Shown here one piece after another: positions 8,708 to 16,661 of a stretch of 64,000 bases of DNA (position 1 is the stretch's first letter; every line of letters starts with the position of its first letter). The translations under genes were made by a program, and so were the position numbers. The stretch comes from Streptomyces sp. CG4 (GTDB taxonomy: Bacteria > Actinomycetota > Actinomycetes > Streptomycetales > Streptomycetaceae): NCBI RefSeq assembly GCF_041080655.1, contig NZ_CP163525.1:4712001-4776000 (forward strand), given 5' to 3'. A model generated the notes under the pieces. The model did not search any database and was not told the origin of the DNA. It saw only the letters and a program-made list of their open reading frames with translations.

Positions 8708-9720
8708 CGCACACCTCCCGCGGCCTCGCCGGCCGTCACGGTCCACCAGGGCAGCACGCGGTAGACGGGCTTGTCGGACACGCGCTCACGGCCCCACTCG
8801 GGCGGCTGCACATTGGTCGTGCTGGAACGGATCTGCACGCGCTGGATGACGCCCTCCCGGTCGGCCGGATAGCTCCGGTACAGCCGCATCACCACCATCC
8901 GGCGCAGGTACTGCTCGGCGAGGGAGCCGCGCATGCCCACCGAGCGGTTGTCGGGGCCGTGGGTGGCGGTGAAGAAGTCCCAGGCGCGGCGCACCTCGTT
9001 CTGCTGGGTGTGGCTCGGCACCAGGTTGCCGTCGATCGCGCGACCGTCCTGTGCGGAGAGGTCGGTCCACCCGGTGGTGCGCAGCCCGCCGTCCTTCACG
9101 CGCACCACGGCACGCACCTGGACGGCGATGTTCTGCTGCAGCGGGTTCGGCGCGAACAGCTTCCAGTTCTGCTCGAACTCCGGGTACACCCATTCCTCGA
9201 CGGCCTTGCCGTGCTGCTTGGTCACCGTGTTCGCGGGGGCGAGGCTGAGGAACACCATCAGCACATGGACACAGGCGGCGACACCGACCACCGCGAGCGC
9301 CAGCGCCGCGACGACCTGGTAGCGGGGGGAGAGGGCGGCCACGCCGGTACGGGATACGCCGGGCGACACCGGGGCACCGGGCGCGGACGGCGGCACCGGG
9401 GCGGCGGGCTCGGGTGACGGCACCGGGACGGCGCGCTCGGCCAAGCCGACGGGCTCGACCGGGGCAGCGGACTCGACCAAGCCGGCAGGCTCGGCCGGGG
9501 CGGCGGACTCGGCCGCCGTGTCCGAGCGGGGTGCGGTGTCCGCGCCGCCGGAATCCGCACTGCTGGAGTCCGCGCCGGAATCCGCACGGCCCGCGGCATC
9601 CGCTCCCGTCAGGGGGACCGCGCCGGCGTCCACGCCGGCCGGGGGAGTCTCCGGGAGACGCGCCCCGGCCGACCCGTCGGGGCCGGGTCGGGCCCCCGAG
9701 TCCTCGTCGTACGCGTCCAT
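8704..9720 (-). CDS. DUF5819-family membrane protein
   Basis: A 338-residue protein. The first about 150 residues are low-complexity Ala/Pro/Ser/Glu (repeats such as EPAGLVESAAPVEPVGLAE). One membrane helix follows (VVAALALAVVGVAACVHVLMVFLSLAP), then an extracytoplasmic domain with YPEFEQNWKLFAPNPLQQNIAVQVRA, the DUF5819 signature. ATG 9720 (MDAYDEDSG) is favoured over 9810 because the extension is unrelated in character. It is coupled to the HTTM gene downstream. Function is unknown; the repeated partnership suggests the two form a membrane complex. Confidence 0.8.
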   Translation of the reverse strand: MDAYDEDSGARPGPDGSAGARLPETPPAGVDAGAVPLTGADAAGRADSGADSSSADSGGADTAPRSDTAAESAAPAEPAGLVESAAPVEPVGLAERAVPVPSPEPAAPVPPSAPGAPVSPGVSRTGVAALSPRYQVVAALALAVVGVAACVHVLMVFLSLAPANTVTKQHGKAVEEWVYPEFEQNWKLFAPNPLQQNIAVQVRAVVRVKDGGLRTTGWTDLSAQDGRAIDGNLVPSHTQQNEVRRAWDFFTATHGPDNRSVGMRGSLAEQYLRRMVVMRLYRSYPADREGVIQRVQIRSSTTNVQPPEWGRERVSDKPVYRVLPWWTVTAGEAAGGVR

Positions 9721-9940
9721 TCCGCCCCGTCCCCCGTTTCGGCTCGGTCGTTCGTCAGGTATCCAGCTCGGTGCTGTGGCGCCACCACGAGCGCCCCACG
9801 TTTCACCCACGCCACTTCTCGGCGTTCCACGGAACGGTACTCAGCCCCGCCCACCGGGCGCAGCCCCGGGTACGGCCGAGGTCCGTGGTCCTCGCCACGC
9901 GGTACGGCGCCGCGACCGCCGGCGCCCGCCCTCCCGGACG

Positions 9941-9973
9941 TTGTCCACAGGCCGCCCGCCGGAGTTTTCCACA
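9941..9973. promoter_or_regulatory. Two DnaA-box-like 9-mers upstream of paaA
   Basis: TTGTCCACA (9941-9949, perfect) and TTTTCCACA (9965-9973) lie in the 354-bp gap between the DUF5819 gene and paaA. Otherwise the gap holds the operator at 10020-10033 and no supported gene. Confidence 0.5.
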
Positions 9974-10019
9974 GCGGTTGACACCCCACGACGCCCCGGC
10001 ACACCATTGATGCGCACGG

Positions 10020-10033
10020 ACCGAACGATCGGT
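10020..10033. promoter_or_regulatory. PaaR-like operator upstream of paaA
   Basis: ACCGAACGATCGGT matches the core exactly and lies 42 bp before the paaA ATG. It is the reverse complement of the site at 4942-4955, extended by GGACCGAACGATCGGTCGG here. Its position suits a repressor overlapping the promoter. Confidence 0.7.
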
Positions 10034-10074
10034 CGGGACAGATTCACCCAAGAGCCCGAGGTCAGGGGGACCGC

Positions 10075-11117
<1,043 letters not shown>

Positions 11118-11121
<4 letters not shown>

Positions 11122-11405
11122 GCACCACCGACTGGCCCCTGTGGGAGGTCTTCGTGCGCTCCCGGCGCGGCCTCTCCCACACCCACGCCGGCAGCCTGCA
11201 CGCCCCGGACGCGGAGCTGGCCCTGCGCAACGCCCGCGACCTGTACACCCGCCGCGGCGAGGGCGTGTCGATCTGGGTCGTCCCGGCCGCCGCGATCACC
11301 GCGTCCTCGCCGGACGAGAAGGACCCGTTCTTCGAACCGGCCGCCGACAAGCCCTACCGGCACCCGACGTTCTACGAGATCCCGGAAGGGGTGAAGCACC
11401 TGTGA
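11118..11405 (+). CDS. paaB: 1,2-phenylacetyl-CoA epoxidase subunit PaaB
   Basis: A 95-residue small subunit. It begins MSTTDWPLWEVFVRSRRGL, the conserved PaaB start, and contains HVHAGSLHA-like HTHAGSLHAPDAELALRNAR. The C terminus SPDEKDPFFEPAADKPYRHPTFYEIP is typical. PaaB bridges PaaA-PaaC heterodimers in the epoxidase. ATG 11118 overlaps the paaA stop and its own stop overlaps the paaC GTG, so stoichiometric translation is expected. Confidence 0.95.
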
Positions 11406-12133
11406 CCGCCACCGGCCCCGCCACCGTCCCGGTGACCGCCGCGCTCGCCCTCGGCGACGACGCCCTGGTGCTCTCCCACCGGCTGGGGGAGTGGGCCGGG
11501 CACGCCCCCGTCCTGGAGGAGGAGGTCGCCCTCGCCAACATCGCCCTCGACCTGCTCGGCCAGGCCCGGATCCTGCTCTCCCTGGCCGGCGACGAGGACG
11601 AACTGGCCTACCTGCGCGAGGAGCGGGCCTTCCGCAACCTCCAGCTGGTCGAGCAGCCGAACGGCGACTTCGCCCACACGATCGCCCGCCAGCTGTACTT
11701 CTCCACCTACCAGCAGCTGCTCTACGCCGAACTGGCCGCCGGTGACGGCCCGTTCGCGCCCCTCGCCGCCAAGGCGGTCAAGGAGGTCGCCTACCACCGC
11801 GACCACGCCGAGCAGTGGACCCTCCGCCTCGGCGACGGCACGGAGACCAGCCACGAGCGGATGCAGCGGGCCTGCGACGCACTGTGGCGGTTCACCGGGG
11901 AGATGTTCCAGCAGGCGGAGGGCCTGGACGTCGACTGGCCGGCCATGGAGGACCGTTGGCTCGAATCGGTCACCGACGTCCTCGGCCGGGCCACCCTGAC
12001 CGTGCCCGAAGGAGCGCGCACCGGCGCCTGGTCGGCCGGCGCCGGCCGTCAGGGCCTGCACACCGAGCCGTTCGGGCGGATGCTCGCCGAGATGCAGCAT
12101 CTGCATCGCAGCCACCCGGGGGCGTCATGGTGA
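11402..12133 (+). CDS. paaC: 1,2-phenylacetyl-CoA epoxidase structural subunit PaaC
   Basis: A 243-residue ferritin-like structural subunit that pairs with PaaA. Visible segments are LSHRLGEWAGHAPVLEEEVALANIALDLLGQAR, LAYLREERAFRNLQLVEQPNGDFAHTIARQ and EVAYHRDHAEQW. GTG 11402 overlaps the paaB stop as GTGA. A longer open frame to 11141 is a shadow inside paaB. Confidence 0.94.
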   Translation: MTATGPATVPVTAALALGDDALVLSHRLGEWAGHAPVLEEEVALANIALDLLGQARILLSLAGDEDELAYLREERAFRNLQLVEQPNGDFAHTIARQLYFSTYQQLLYAELAAGDGPFAPLAAKAVKEVAYHRDHAEQWTLRLGDGTETSHERMQRACDALWRFTGEMFQQAEGLDVDWPAMEDRWLESVTDVLGRATLTVPEGARTGAWSAGAGRQGLHTEPFGRMLAEMQHLHRSHPGASW

Positions 12134-12699
12134 CCGCCACCGCCCTGGAGGCGGAGCTGCTGGAGCTCGCCGGCTCGGTGCCCGACCCCGAACTGCCGGT
12201 GCTCACACTCCAGGAGCTGGGCGTGGTGCGCGCGGTGCACCTCCACGACGGCGACGCGGTCGAGGTCGACCTGACCCCCACCTACACCGGCTGCCCCGCC
12301 ATCGAGGCCATGAGCGTGGACATCGAACGGGTGCTGCGCGCCCATGGCATGCGCGAGGTCACGGTCTGCACGGTGCTCACACCCGCCTGGTCGACCGACG
12401 ACATAAGCCCCGAAGGGCGGCGCAAACTGCAGGAGTTCGGCATCGCTCCCCCACGCGTGCACGCCGCATCCGGCCCGGTCCCGCTGACCCTGGGCCGGAC
12501 CCGGACGGAGGACGAACTCACCGCACCCACCAAGCCGACCGCATCCACCGCTTCCGCCGTACTGACCGATCCCGTCCACTGCCCGCACTGCGGCTCCGCC
12601 GACACCGAGCTGCTGAGCAGGTTCTCCTCCACCGCGTGCAAGGCACTGCGCCGCTGCCTCGCCTGCCGTGAACCGTTCGACCACTTCAAGGAGTTGTGA
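12127..12699 (+). CDS. paaD: Phenylacetate-CoA oxygenase accessory protein PaaD
   Basis: A 190-residue protein with an N-terminal MIP18/DUF59 domain (LAGSVPDPELPVLTLQELGVVRAV, then TPTYTGCPAIEAM) and a C-terminal zinc-ribbon-like tail CPHCGSADT...CKALRRCLACREPFDHFKEL. PaaD is thought to mature the Fe-S cluster of PaaE or the epoxidase. ATG 12127 overlaps the last codons of paaC; GTG 12130 is an alternative start. Confidence 0.93.
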   Translation: MVTATALEAELLELAGSVPDPELPVLTLQELGVVRAVHLHDGDAVEVDLTPTYTGCPAIEAMSVDIERVLRAHGMREVTVCTVLTPAWSTDDISPEGRRKLQEFGIAPPRVHAASGPVPLTLGRTRTEDELTAPTKPTASTASAVLTDPVHCPHCGSADTELLSRFSSTACKALRRCLACREPFDHFKEL

Positions 12700-13763
12700 T
12701 GGCGCGTTTCCACCCGCTCCCGGTGGCCACGGTCGACCGGATCACCGACGACTCCGTCGCCCTCACCTTCACCGTCCCGCCCGAGCTGCGCGAGGAGTAC
12801 CGGCACGCCCCCGGGCAGCACCTGGCGCTGCGCCGACAGGTCGACGGCGCCGAGATACGGCGCACCTACTCGATCTGCTCCCCCGCGCCCGACCCGGCCG
12901 GCGCGGGCCCGGACACGCTGCGGGTGGGGGTGCGGCTGGTGGAGGGCGGGGCCTTCTCGGCCTACGCGCTGAAGGAGATCAACGTCGGCGACGTCCTGGA
13001 GGTGATGACTCCGGCCGGCCGCTTCATCCTGGAACCGGCACCGGGGCTGTACGCGGCGGTCGTCGGCGGCAGCGGCATCACCCCGGTCCTGTCCATCGTC
13101 TCCACGCTGCTGGCACGCGAGCCGGCGGCCCGGTTCTGCCTCATACGCAGTGACCGCACGGCGGCCTCGACGATGTTCCTGGAGGAGGTCGCCGACCTGA
13201 AGGACCGCTACCCCGAGCGGTTTCAGCTGGTGACGGTGCTCTCCCGCGAGGAGCAGCAGGCGGGCCTGCCGTCCGGCCGGCTCGACCGCGAGCGGCTCAG
13301 CGGGCTGCTGCCCGCGCTGCTGCCGGTCGACCGGGTCGCGGGCTGGTTCCTGTGCGGGCCGTACGGGCTGGTAGGGGGCGCGGAGCAGGCGCTGCGCGAG
13401 CTGGGTGTGGACCGCTCCCGCATCCACCAGGAGATCTTCCACGTGGACGCGGGCGCGCCCTCGTCCGCCACCGCGGGGACCCCCGCGCACAGCACGGTCA
13501 CCGCCCGGCTCGACGGACGCGGCGGCACCTGGCCGGTACAGGAAAGCGAGTCCCTGCTGGAGACGGTCCTGCGCAACCGCCCCGACGCGCCCTACGCCTG
13601 CAAGGGCGGAGTCTGCGGGACCTGTCGCGCCTTCCTGGTCTCGGGCGAGGTCCGCATGGACCGCAACTTCGCCCTGGAAACGGAGGAGACGGAAGCCGGA
13701 TATGTACTGGCCTGCCAGTCGCATCCCCTGACGGAACAGGTGGAGCTGGACTTCGACCGTTGA
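12699..13763 (+). CDS. paaE: 1,2-phenylacetyl-CoA epoxidase reductase PaaE
   Basis: A 354-residue iron-sulfur flavoprotein reductase that feeds NADPH electrons to PaaA. The FAD-binding domain has RRTYSICSPAP, the NAD domain has VVGGSGITPVLSI, and the C-terminal plant-type [2Fe-2S] ferredoxin has CKGGVCGTCRAFLVSGEV followed by the distal Cys in YVLACQSHP. ATG 12699 has AAGGAG at 12688-12693, five bases upstream; GTG 12696 is too close to that site. It is the last gene of the operon. No convincing terminator follows, only a purine-rich tract. Confidence 0.95.
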   Translation: MARFHPLPVATVDRITDDSVALTFTVPPELREEYRHAPGQHLALRRQVDGAEIRRTYSICSPAPDPAGAGPDTLRVGVRLVEGGAFSAYALKEINVGDVLEVMTPAGRFILEPAPGLYAAVVGGSGITPVLSIVSTLLAREPAARFCLIRSDRTAASTMFLEEVADLKDRYPERFQLVTVLSREEQQAGLPSGRLDRERLSGLLPALLPVDRVAGWFLCGPYGLVGGAEQALRELGVDRSRIHQEIFHVDAGAPSSATAGTPAHSTVTARLDGRGGTWPVQESESLLETVLRNRPDAPYACKGGVCGTCRAFLVSGEVRMDRNFALETEETEAGYVLACQSHPLTEQVELDFDR

Positions 13764-13785
13764 GGGCTGCACGGGACGACGGGAC

Positions 13786-13851
13786 ATGGGGAAGGGAAGG
13801 GGAGGGAGGGGGGAGGGGGGAGGGCCCCAGGAGCCCCAGGAGCCCCAGGAG
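13786..13851 (+). repeat. G-rich purine tract and three 9-bp direct repeats
   Basis: A run of G-clusters (13786-13824) with four or more GGG blocks is followed by three exact copies of CCCCAGGAG (13825-13833, 13834-13842, 13843-13851). It lies in the 181-bp gap between paaE and the acyl-CoA dehydrogenase. The tract could fold as a G-quadruplex; a function as terminator is conjecture. Confidence 0.6.
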
Positions 13852-13885
13852 TAGCTGAGCTTCAGGCCGGGGCATTTCCTTCTCC

Positions 13886-13899
13886 TAGAACTTGTTCTA
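13886..13899. promoter_or_regulatory. KstR-type operator, perfect palindrome TAGAACTTGTTCTA
   Basis: An exact inverted repeat that fits the KstR consensus TnnAACnnGTTnnA of actinobacterial steroid and fatty-acid regulons. It is 46 bp upstream of the acyl-CoA dehydrogenase start. No KstR gene is in the window, so the binding protein is inferred only from the motif. Confidence 0.65.
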
Positions 13900-13902
13900 T
13901 CT

Positions 13903-13915
13903 TGACGGACCGTCA
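13903..13915. promoter_or_regulatory. Second palindrome TGACGGACCGTCA
   Basis: Six-base perfect arms around one central base, three bases after the KstR-type box and 30 bp before the GTG start. The TetR-type appearance suggests a second regulator of the same promoter, or an element overlapping the -10 region. Confidence 0.45.
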
Positions 13916-13944
13916 GATCAGCGGACTCGCCGGGAGGACAGGTC

Positions 13945-15087
13945 GTGGACTTCACCTTCACCGAGGAGCAGGGGGCGGCGGCCGAGGCGGCGCGCGGGGT
14001 GTTCGCCGGCGTGGTGCCGGACGCGGTGCCGAGCCCGGCGCTCACCACCGGTGCCGTGGCCGAGGGGTTCGACCGGGAGTTGTGGTCCCGGCTGGCCGAG
14101 GCGGATCTGCTGAGTCTGCTGCTCGACGAGGCGCACGGCGGTTCCGGGCTGGACGCGATCGCACTGTGCCTGGTGCTGCGCGAGTCCGCCAAGGTGCTCG
14201 CCCGGGTGCCGCTGCTGGAGCACAGCGCGGCGGCAGCGGCCGTGCAGACGTATGGCGGGCCGGAGTTGGCGCGGCGGCTGCTGGCGCGGGCCGGGCGGGG
14301 CGAGCTGGTGCTGACGGTCGCGGCGAACGGCCGCAGTGGCCATGACCCGGCCGAACTGGCCGTCGGCGCACGGCGGGACGGTACGGACTGGGTGCTGGAC
14401 GGGGTGCAGACGGCGGTGCCGTGGGCGTACGACGCGGACCTGGTCGTCGTACCGGCGCACGCGGAGGGGACGGGCGCCGAGCGGACCGTGCTCGCGTTGG
14501 TGCCGCGCGAGCGGGACGGGGTGGTCCTCGCCGAGCAGGTGTCCACCAGCGGGGAGCGGCTGGCCGAACTGCGGCTCAGGTCCGTGCGGATCGACGCGGG
14601 TGACGTCATCGAGGCCGATGGCGCCTGGGAGCGGCTGTATGCGCTGCTCGCCACCGGTACGTGCGCGCTGGCGCTCGGGCTGGGCGAGCGGGTGCTGGGC
14701 ATGACCGCCGAGTACACCGGGAAGCGGGAGCAGTTCGGGTATCCGATCGCGACGTTCCAGGCGGTGGCCGTGCAGGCCGCGGACCGGTACATCGATCTGC
14801 GCGCCATGGAGGCCACCCTCTGGCAGGCCGCCTGGCGGATCGCCTCGGGGGCGTCGGGGGCACTGCCCGCCGCCGGGGATGTCGCGGTGGCGAAGATCTG
14901 GGCGGCGGAGGGGGTGCGCCGGGTGGTGCAGACGGCACAGCATCTGCACGGCGGGTTCGGCGCCGACACCGACTCTCCACTGCACCGGTATCACGCCTGG
15001 GCCAAGCAGCTGGAGCTGGCGCTCGGCCCGGCGTCGGCACACGAGGAGAGGCTCGGGGATCTGCTGGCCGCACATCCGCTGGGCTGA
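13945..15087 (+). CDS. Acyl-CoA dehydrogenase family protein
   Basis: A 380-residue FAD acyl-CoA dehydrogenase. It has the N-terminal domain (MDFTFTEEQGAAAEAARGVF), the beta domain (GVQTAVPWAYDADLVVVPA) and the C-terminal helical domain with YTGKREQFGYPIATFQAV and QTAQHLHGGFGADTD. The catalytic Glu cannot be assigned with confidence at the usual place, a trait of the FadE heteromeric subgroup. GTG 13945 is preceded by GGGAGGA. The KstR-type palindrome upstream hints at sterol or side-chain oxidation rather than the adjacent phenylacetate route. The substrate is unknown. Confidence 0.85.
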   Translation: MDFTFTEEQGAAAEAARGVFAGVVPDAVPSPALTTGAVAEGFDRELWSRLAEADLLSLLLDEAHGGSGLDAIALCLVLRESAKVLARVPLLEHSAAAAAVQTYGGPELARRLLARAGRGELVLTVAANGRSGHDPAELAVGARRDGTDWVLDGVQTAVPWAYDADLVVVPAHAEGTGAERTVLALVPRERDGVVLAEQVSTSGERLAELRLRSVRIDAGDVIEADGAWERLYALLATGTCALALGLGERVLGMTAEYTGKREQFGYPIATFQAVAVQAADRYIDLRAMEATLWQAAWRIASGASGALPAAGDVAVAKIWAAEGVRRVVQTAQHLHGGFGADTDSPLHRYHAWAKQLELALGPASAHEERLGDLLAAHPLG

Positions 15088-15161
15088 TCCGCGCCGCCCC
15101 CGGCCGCGGTAGAACTGCCGCCCCGGCTGCGGAAGAGCTACCGCCCTCGGCCGCGGACGAG

Positions 15162-15509
15162 CTACAGCACGAAGCCGGGCTCGCCCTCGTCCGTGATCAC
15201 CGGGCGGCCCGCCGCCTGCCAGATCTGCATGCCGCCGTCGACGTTGACCGCGTCGATGCCCTGCTGGACCAGGTACATGGTGACCTGGGCCGAGCGGCCG
15301 CCGGAGCGGCAGATGACGTGGACGCGACCGTCCTGCGGGGCGGCCTCGGTCAGCTCGCCGTAGCGGGCCACGAAGTCGCTCATGGGGATGTGCAGCGCCC
15401 CCTCGGCGTGGCCCGCCTGCCACTCGTCGTCCTCGCGGACGTCCAGCAGGAAGTCGCCGTCCTTGAGGTCCGTGACCTCGACCGTGGGTACCCGGGCTGC
15501 GAAATTCAT
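15162..15509 (-). CDS. Rhodanese-like domain protein
   Basis: A 115-residue single-domain rhodanese. The fold is seen as VEVTDLKDGDFLLDVREDDEW...HIPMSDF and the active-site loop as VICRSGGRSAQ with the catalytic Cys. The C terminus GGMQIWQAAGRPVI is typical. It is probably a cytosolic sulfurtransferase or persulfide carrier. ATG 15509 (MNFAARVP) was chosen; the GTG extension to 15542 adds only a Gly/Pro stretch. It is convergent with the acyl-CoA dehydrogenase. Confidence 0.88.
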   Translation of the reverse strand: MNFAARVPTVEVTDLKDGDFLLDVREDDEWQAGHAEGALHIPMSDFVARYGELTEAAPQDGRVHVICRSGGRSAQVTMYLVQQGIDAVNVDGGMQIWQAAGRPVITDEGEPGFVL

Positions 15510-15624
15510 GTCTCCGACGCTACCCGAAGGTCCGGGCACCATCGGAGGCGAGCCGCGGCTCGGCTCTGCCCCGGCCGCGGCTCGGCTCTCCCCGGCCGCG
15601 GCTCAGCCCCGCCCCGGCTGCGGC

Positions 15625-16473
15625 TCAGCCCTGGGTCAGCAGGGCCGCCAGCTCTGCCTCGCGCTCGGCGATGTCGGTGCGCAGTCGGCCGGCGATCTCG
15701 TCCAGGAGGCCGTCGGGGTCGTCCGGGGCGAGCCGGAGCATGCCGGCGATCGCGCCCTCCTCCAGTTCGCGGGCGACGAGGGTGAGCAGTTCCTTGCGCT
15801 GGGCGAGCCATTCGAGGCGGGCGTACAGCTCCTCGGCGGGGCTCGGGCGCCGCTCGGGCGGTACCGGGCCGGCCGCCCACTCCTCGGCCAGCTCCTTCAG
15901 CAGGGTCGCGTCGCCGCGGGCGTAGGCGGCGTTGACGCGGGTGATGAACTCCTCGCGCCGCTGCCGTTCCGCTTCCTCCTGCGCGAGGTCGGGGTGGGCC
16001 TTGCGGGCCAGCTCGCGGTAGAGCTTGCGAGCCTCCTCGCTGGGCCGCACCCGCTCCGGGGGCCGTACGGCCTGGTCGGTGAGCATGGCGCCGGCTTCCG
16101 GGAACAGGCCTTGGCCGTCCATCCAGCCGTGCAGCAGTTCCTCCACGCCGGGGATCGGCAGGACGCGGGCGCGGGCCTCCTCGGCGCGGCGGATGTCCTC
16201 CGGGTCGCCGGTACGGGCGGCCTTCGCCTCGGCGATCTCGGCGTCCAGCTCCTCGATCCGGGCGTAGAGGGGGCCGAGCTTCTGCTCGTGCAGCCGGGAG
16301 AAGTTCTCGACCTCGACGCGGAAGGTCTCCACGGCGATCTCGTACTCGATCAGCGCCTGCTCGGCGGCCCGTACGGCCTGCTCAAGCCGTTCCTCGGGCC
16401 GCTGCTGGGACCGTTCCTGGGGCTCCTCCTCGGGCCGCGGCGCCTGGGACTGATCGGGTTCCGGGGTCGTCAC
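15625..16473 (-). CDS. J-domain-containing protein with coiled-coil N terminus
   Basis: A 282-residue protein. Residues about 25-110 are Glu/Ala/Arg-rich and predicted coiled coil (EERLEQAVRAAEQALIEYEI). A J-like domain follows near residues 150-200 with LYRELARKAHPDLAQEE, retaining the HPD motif needed to stimulate DnaK, and EFITRVNAAYARGD. The C terminus is a further helical region. The domain sits in the middle or C-terminal part, as in many actinobacterial 'molecular chaperone DnaJ' entries. GTG 16473 is favoured; the longer frame runs into the tandem-repeat region upstream. Its partner Hsp70 is not in the window. Confidence 0.78.
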   Translation of the reverse strand: MTTPEPDQSQAPRPEEEPQERSQQRPEERLEQAVRAAEQALIEYEIAVETFRVEVENFSRLHEQKLGPLYARIEELDAEIAEAKAARTGDPEDIRRAEEARARVLPIPGVEELLHGWMDGQGLFPEAGAMLTDQAVRPPERVRPSEEARKLYRELARKAHPDLAQEEAERQRREEFITRVNAAYARGDATLLKELAEEWAAGPVPPERRPSPAEELYARLEWLAQRKELLTLVARELEEGAIAGMLRLAPDDPDGLLDEIAGRLRTDIAEREAELAALLTQG

Positions 16474-16580
16474 GCCCTCAGCGTAGCGCTGCGCCCGGCC
16501 TGGACCGGGGGCGGTGTGGGCCGGGGCGGTGTGGGCCGGGGGCCGGGTGCGGGTCCCTTCGTGGCTGGTCGCTCCCCCAA

Positions 16581-16648
16581 GCTCTCGGCTTCCCCACCTT
16601 CTCGGCTTCCCCACCTTCTCGGCTTCCCCACCTTCTCGGCATCCCCAG
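16581..16648. repeat. Four tandem 17-bp repeats
   Basis: Units of CTTCTCGGCTTCCCCAC at 16581-16597, 16598-16614, 16615-16631 and 16632-16648. The middle two are identical; the outer two differ by one to two bases. They lie between the J-domain gene and the end of the DUF2252 gene, in the 188-bp non-coding gap. Confidence 0.85.
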
Positions 16649-16661
16649 GCCCAGCCAGGCT

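Noticed and set aside
12282..14969. 895-codon minus-strand open frame
   Set aside because: It spans paaD, paaE and the acyl-CoA dehydrogenase in antisense, with a Ser/Arg-rich unstructured product; the plus-strand genes are unambiguous.
16581..16648. CRISPR-like repeats
   Set aside because: Units are contiguous with no spacers and no cas genes are present; these are simple tandem repeats.
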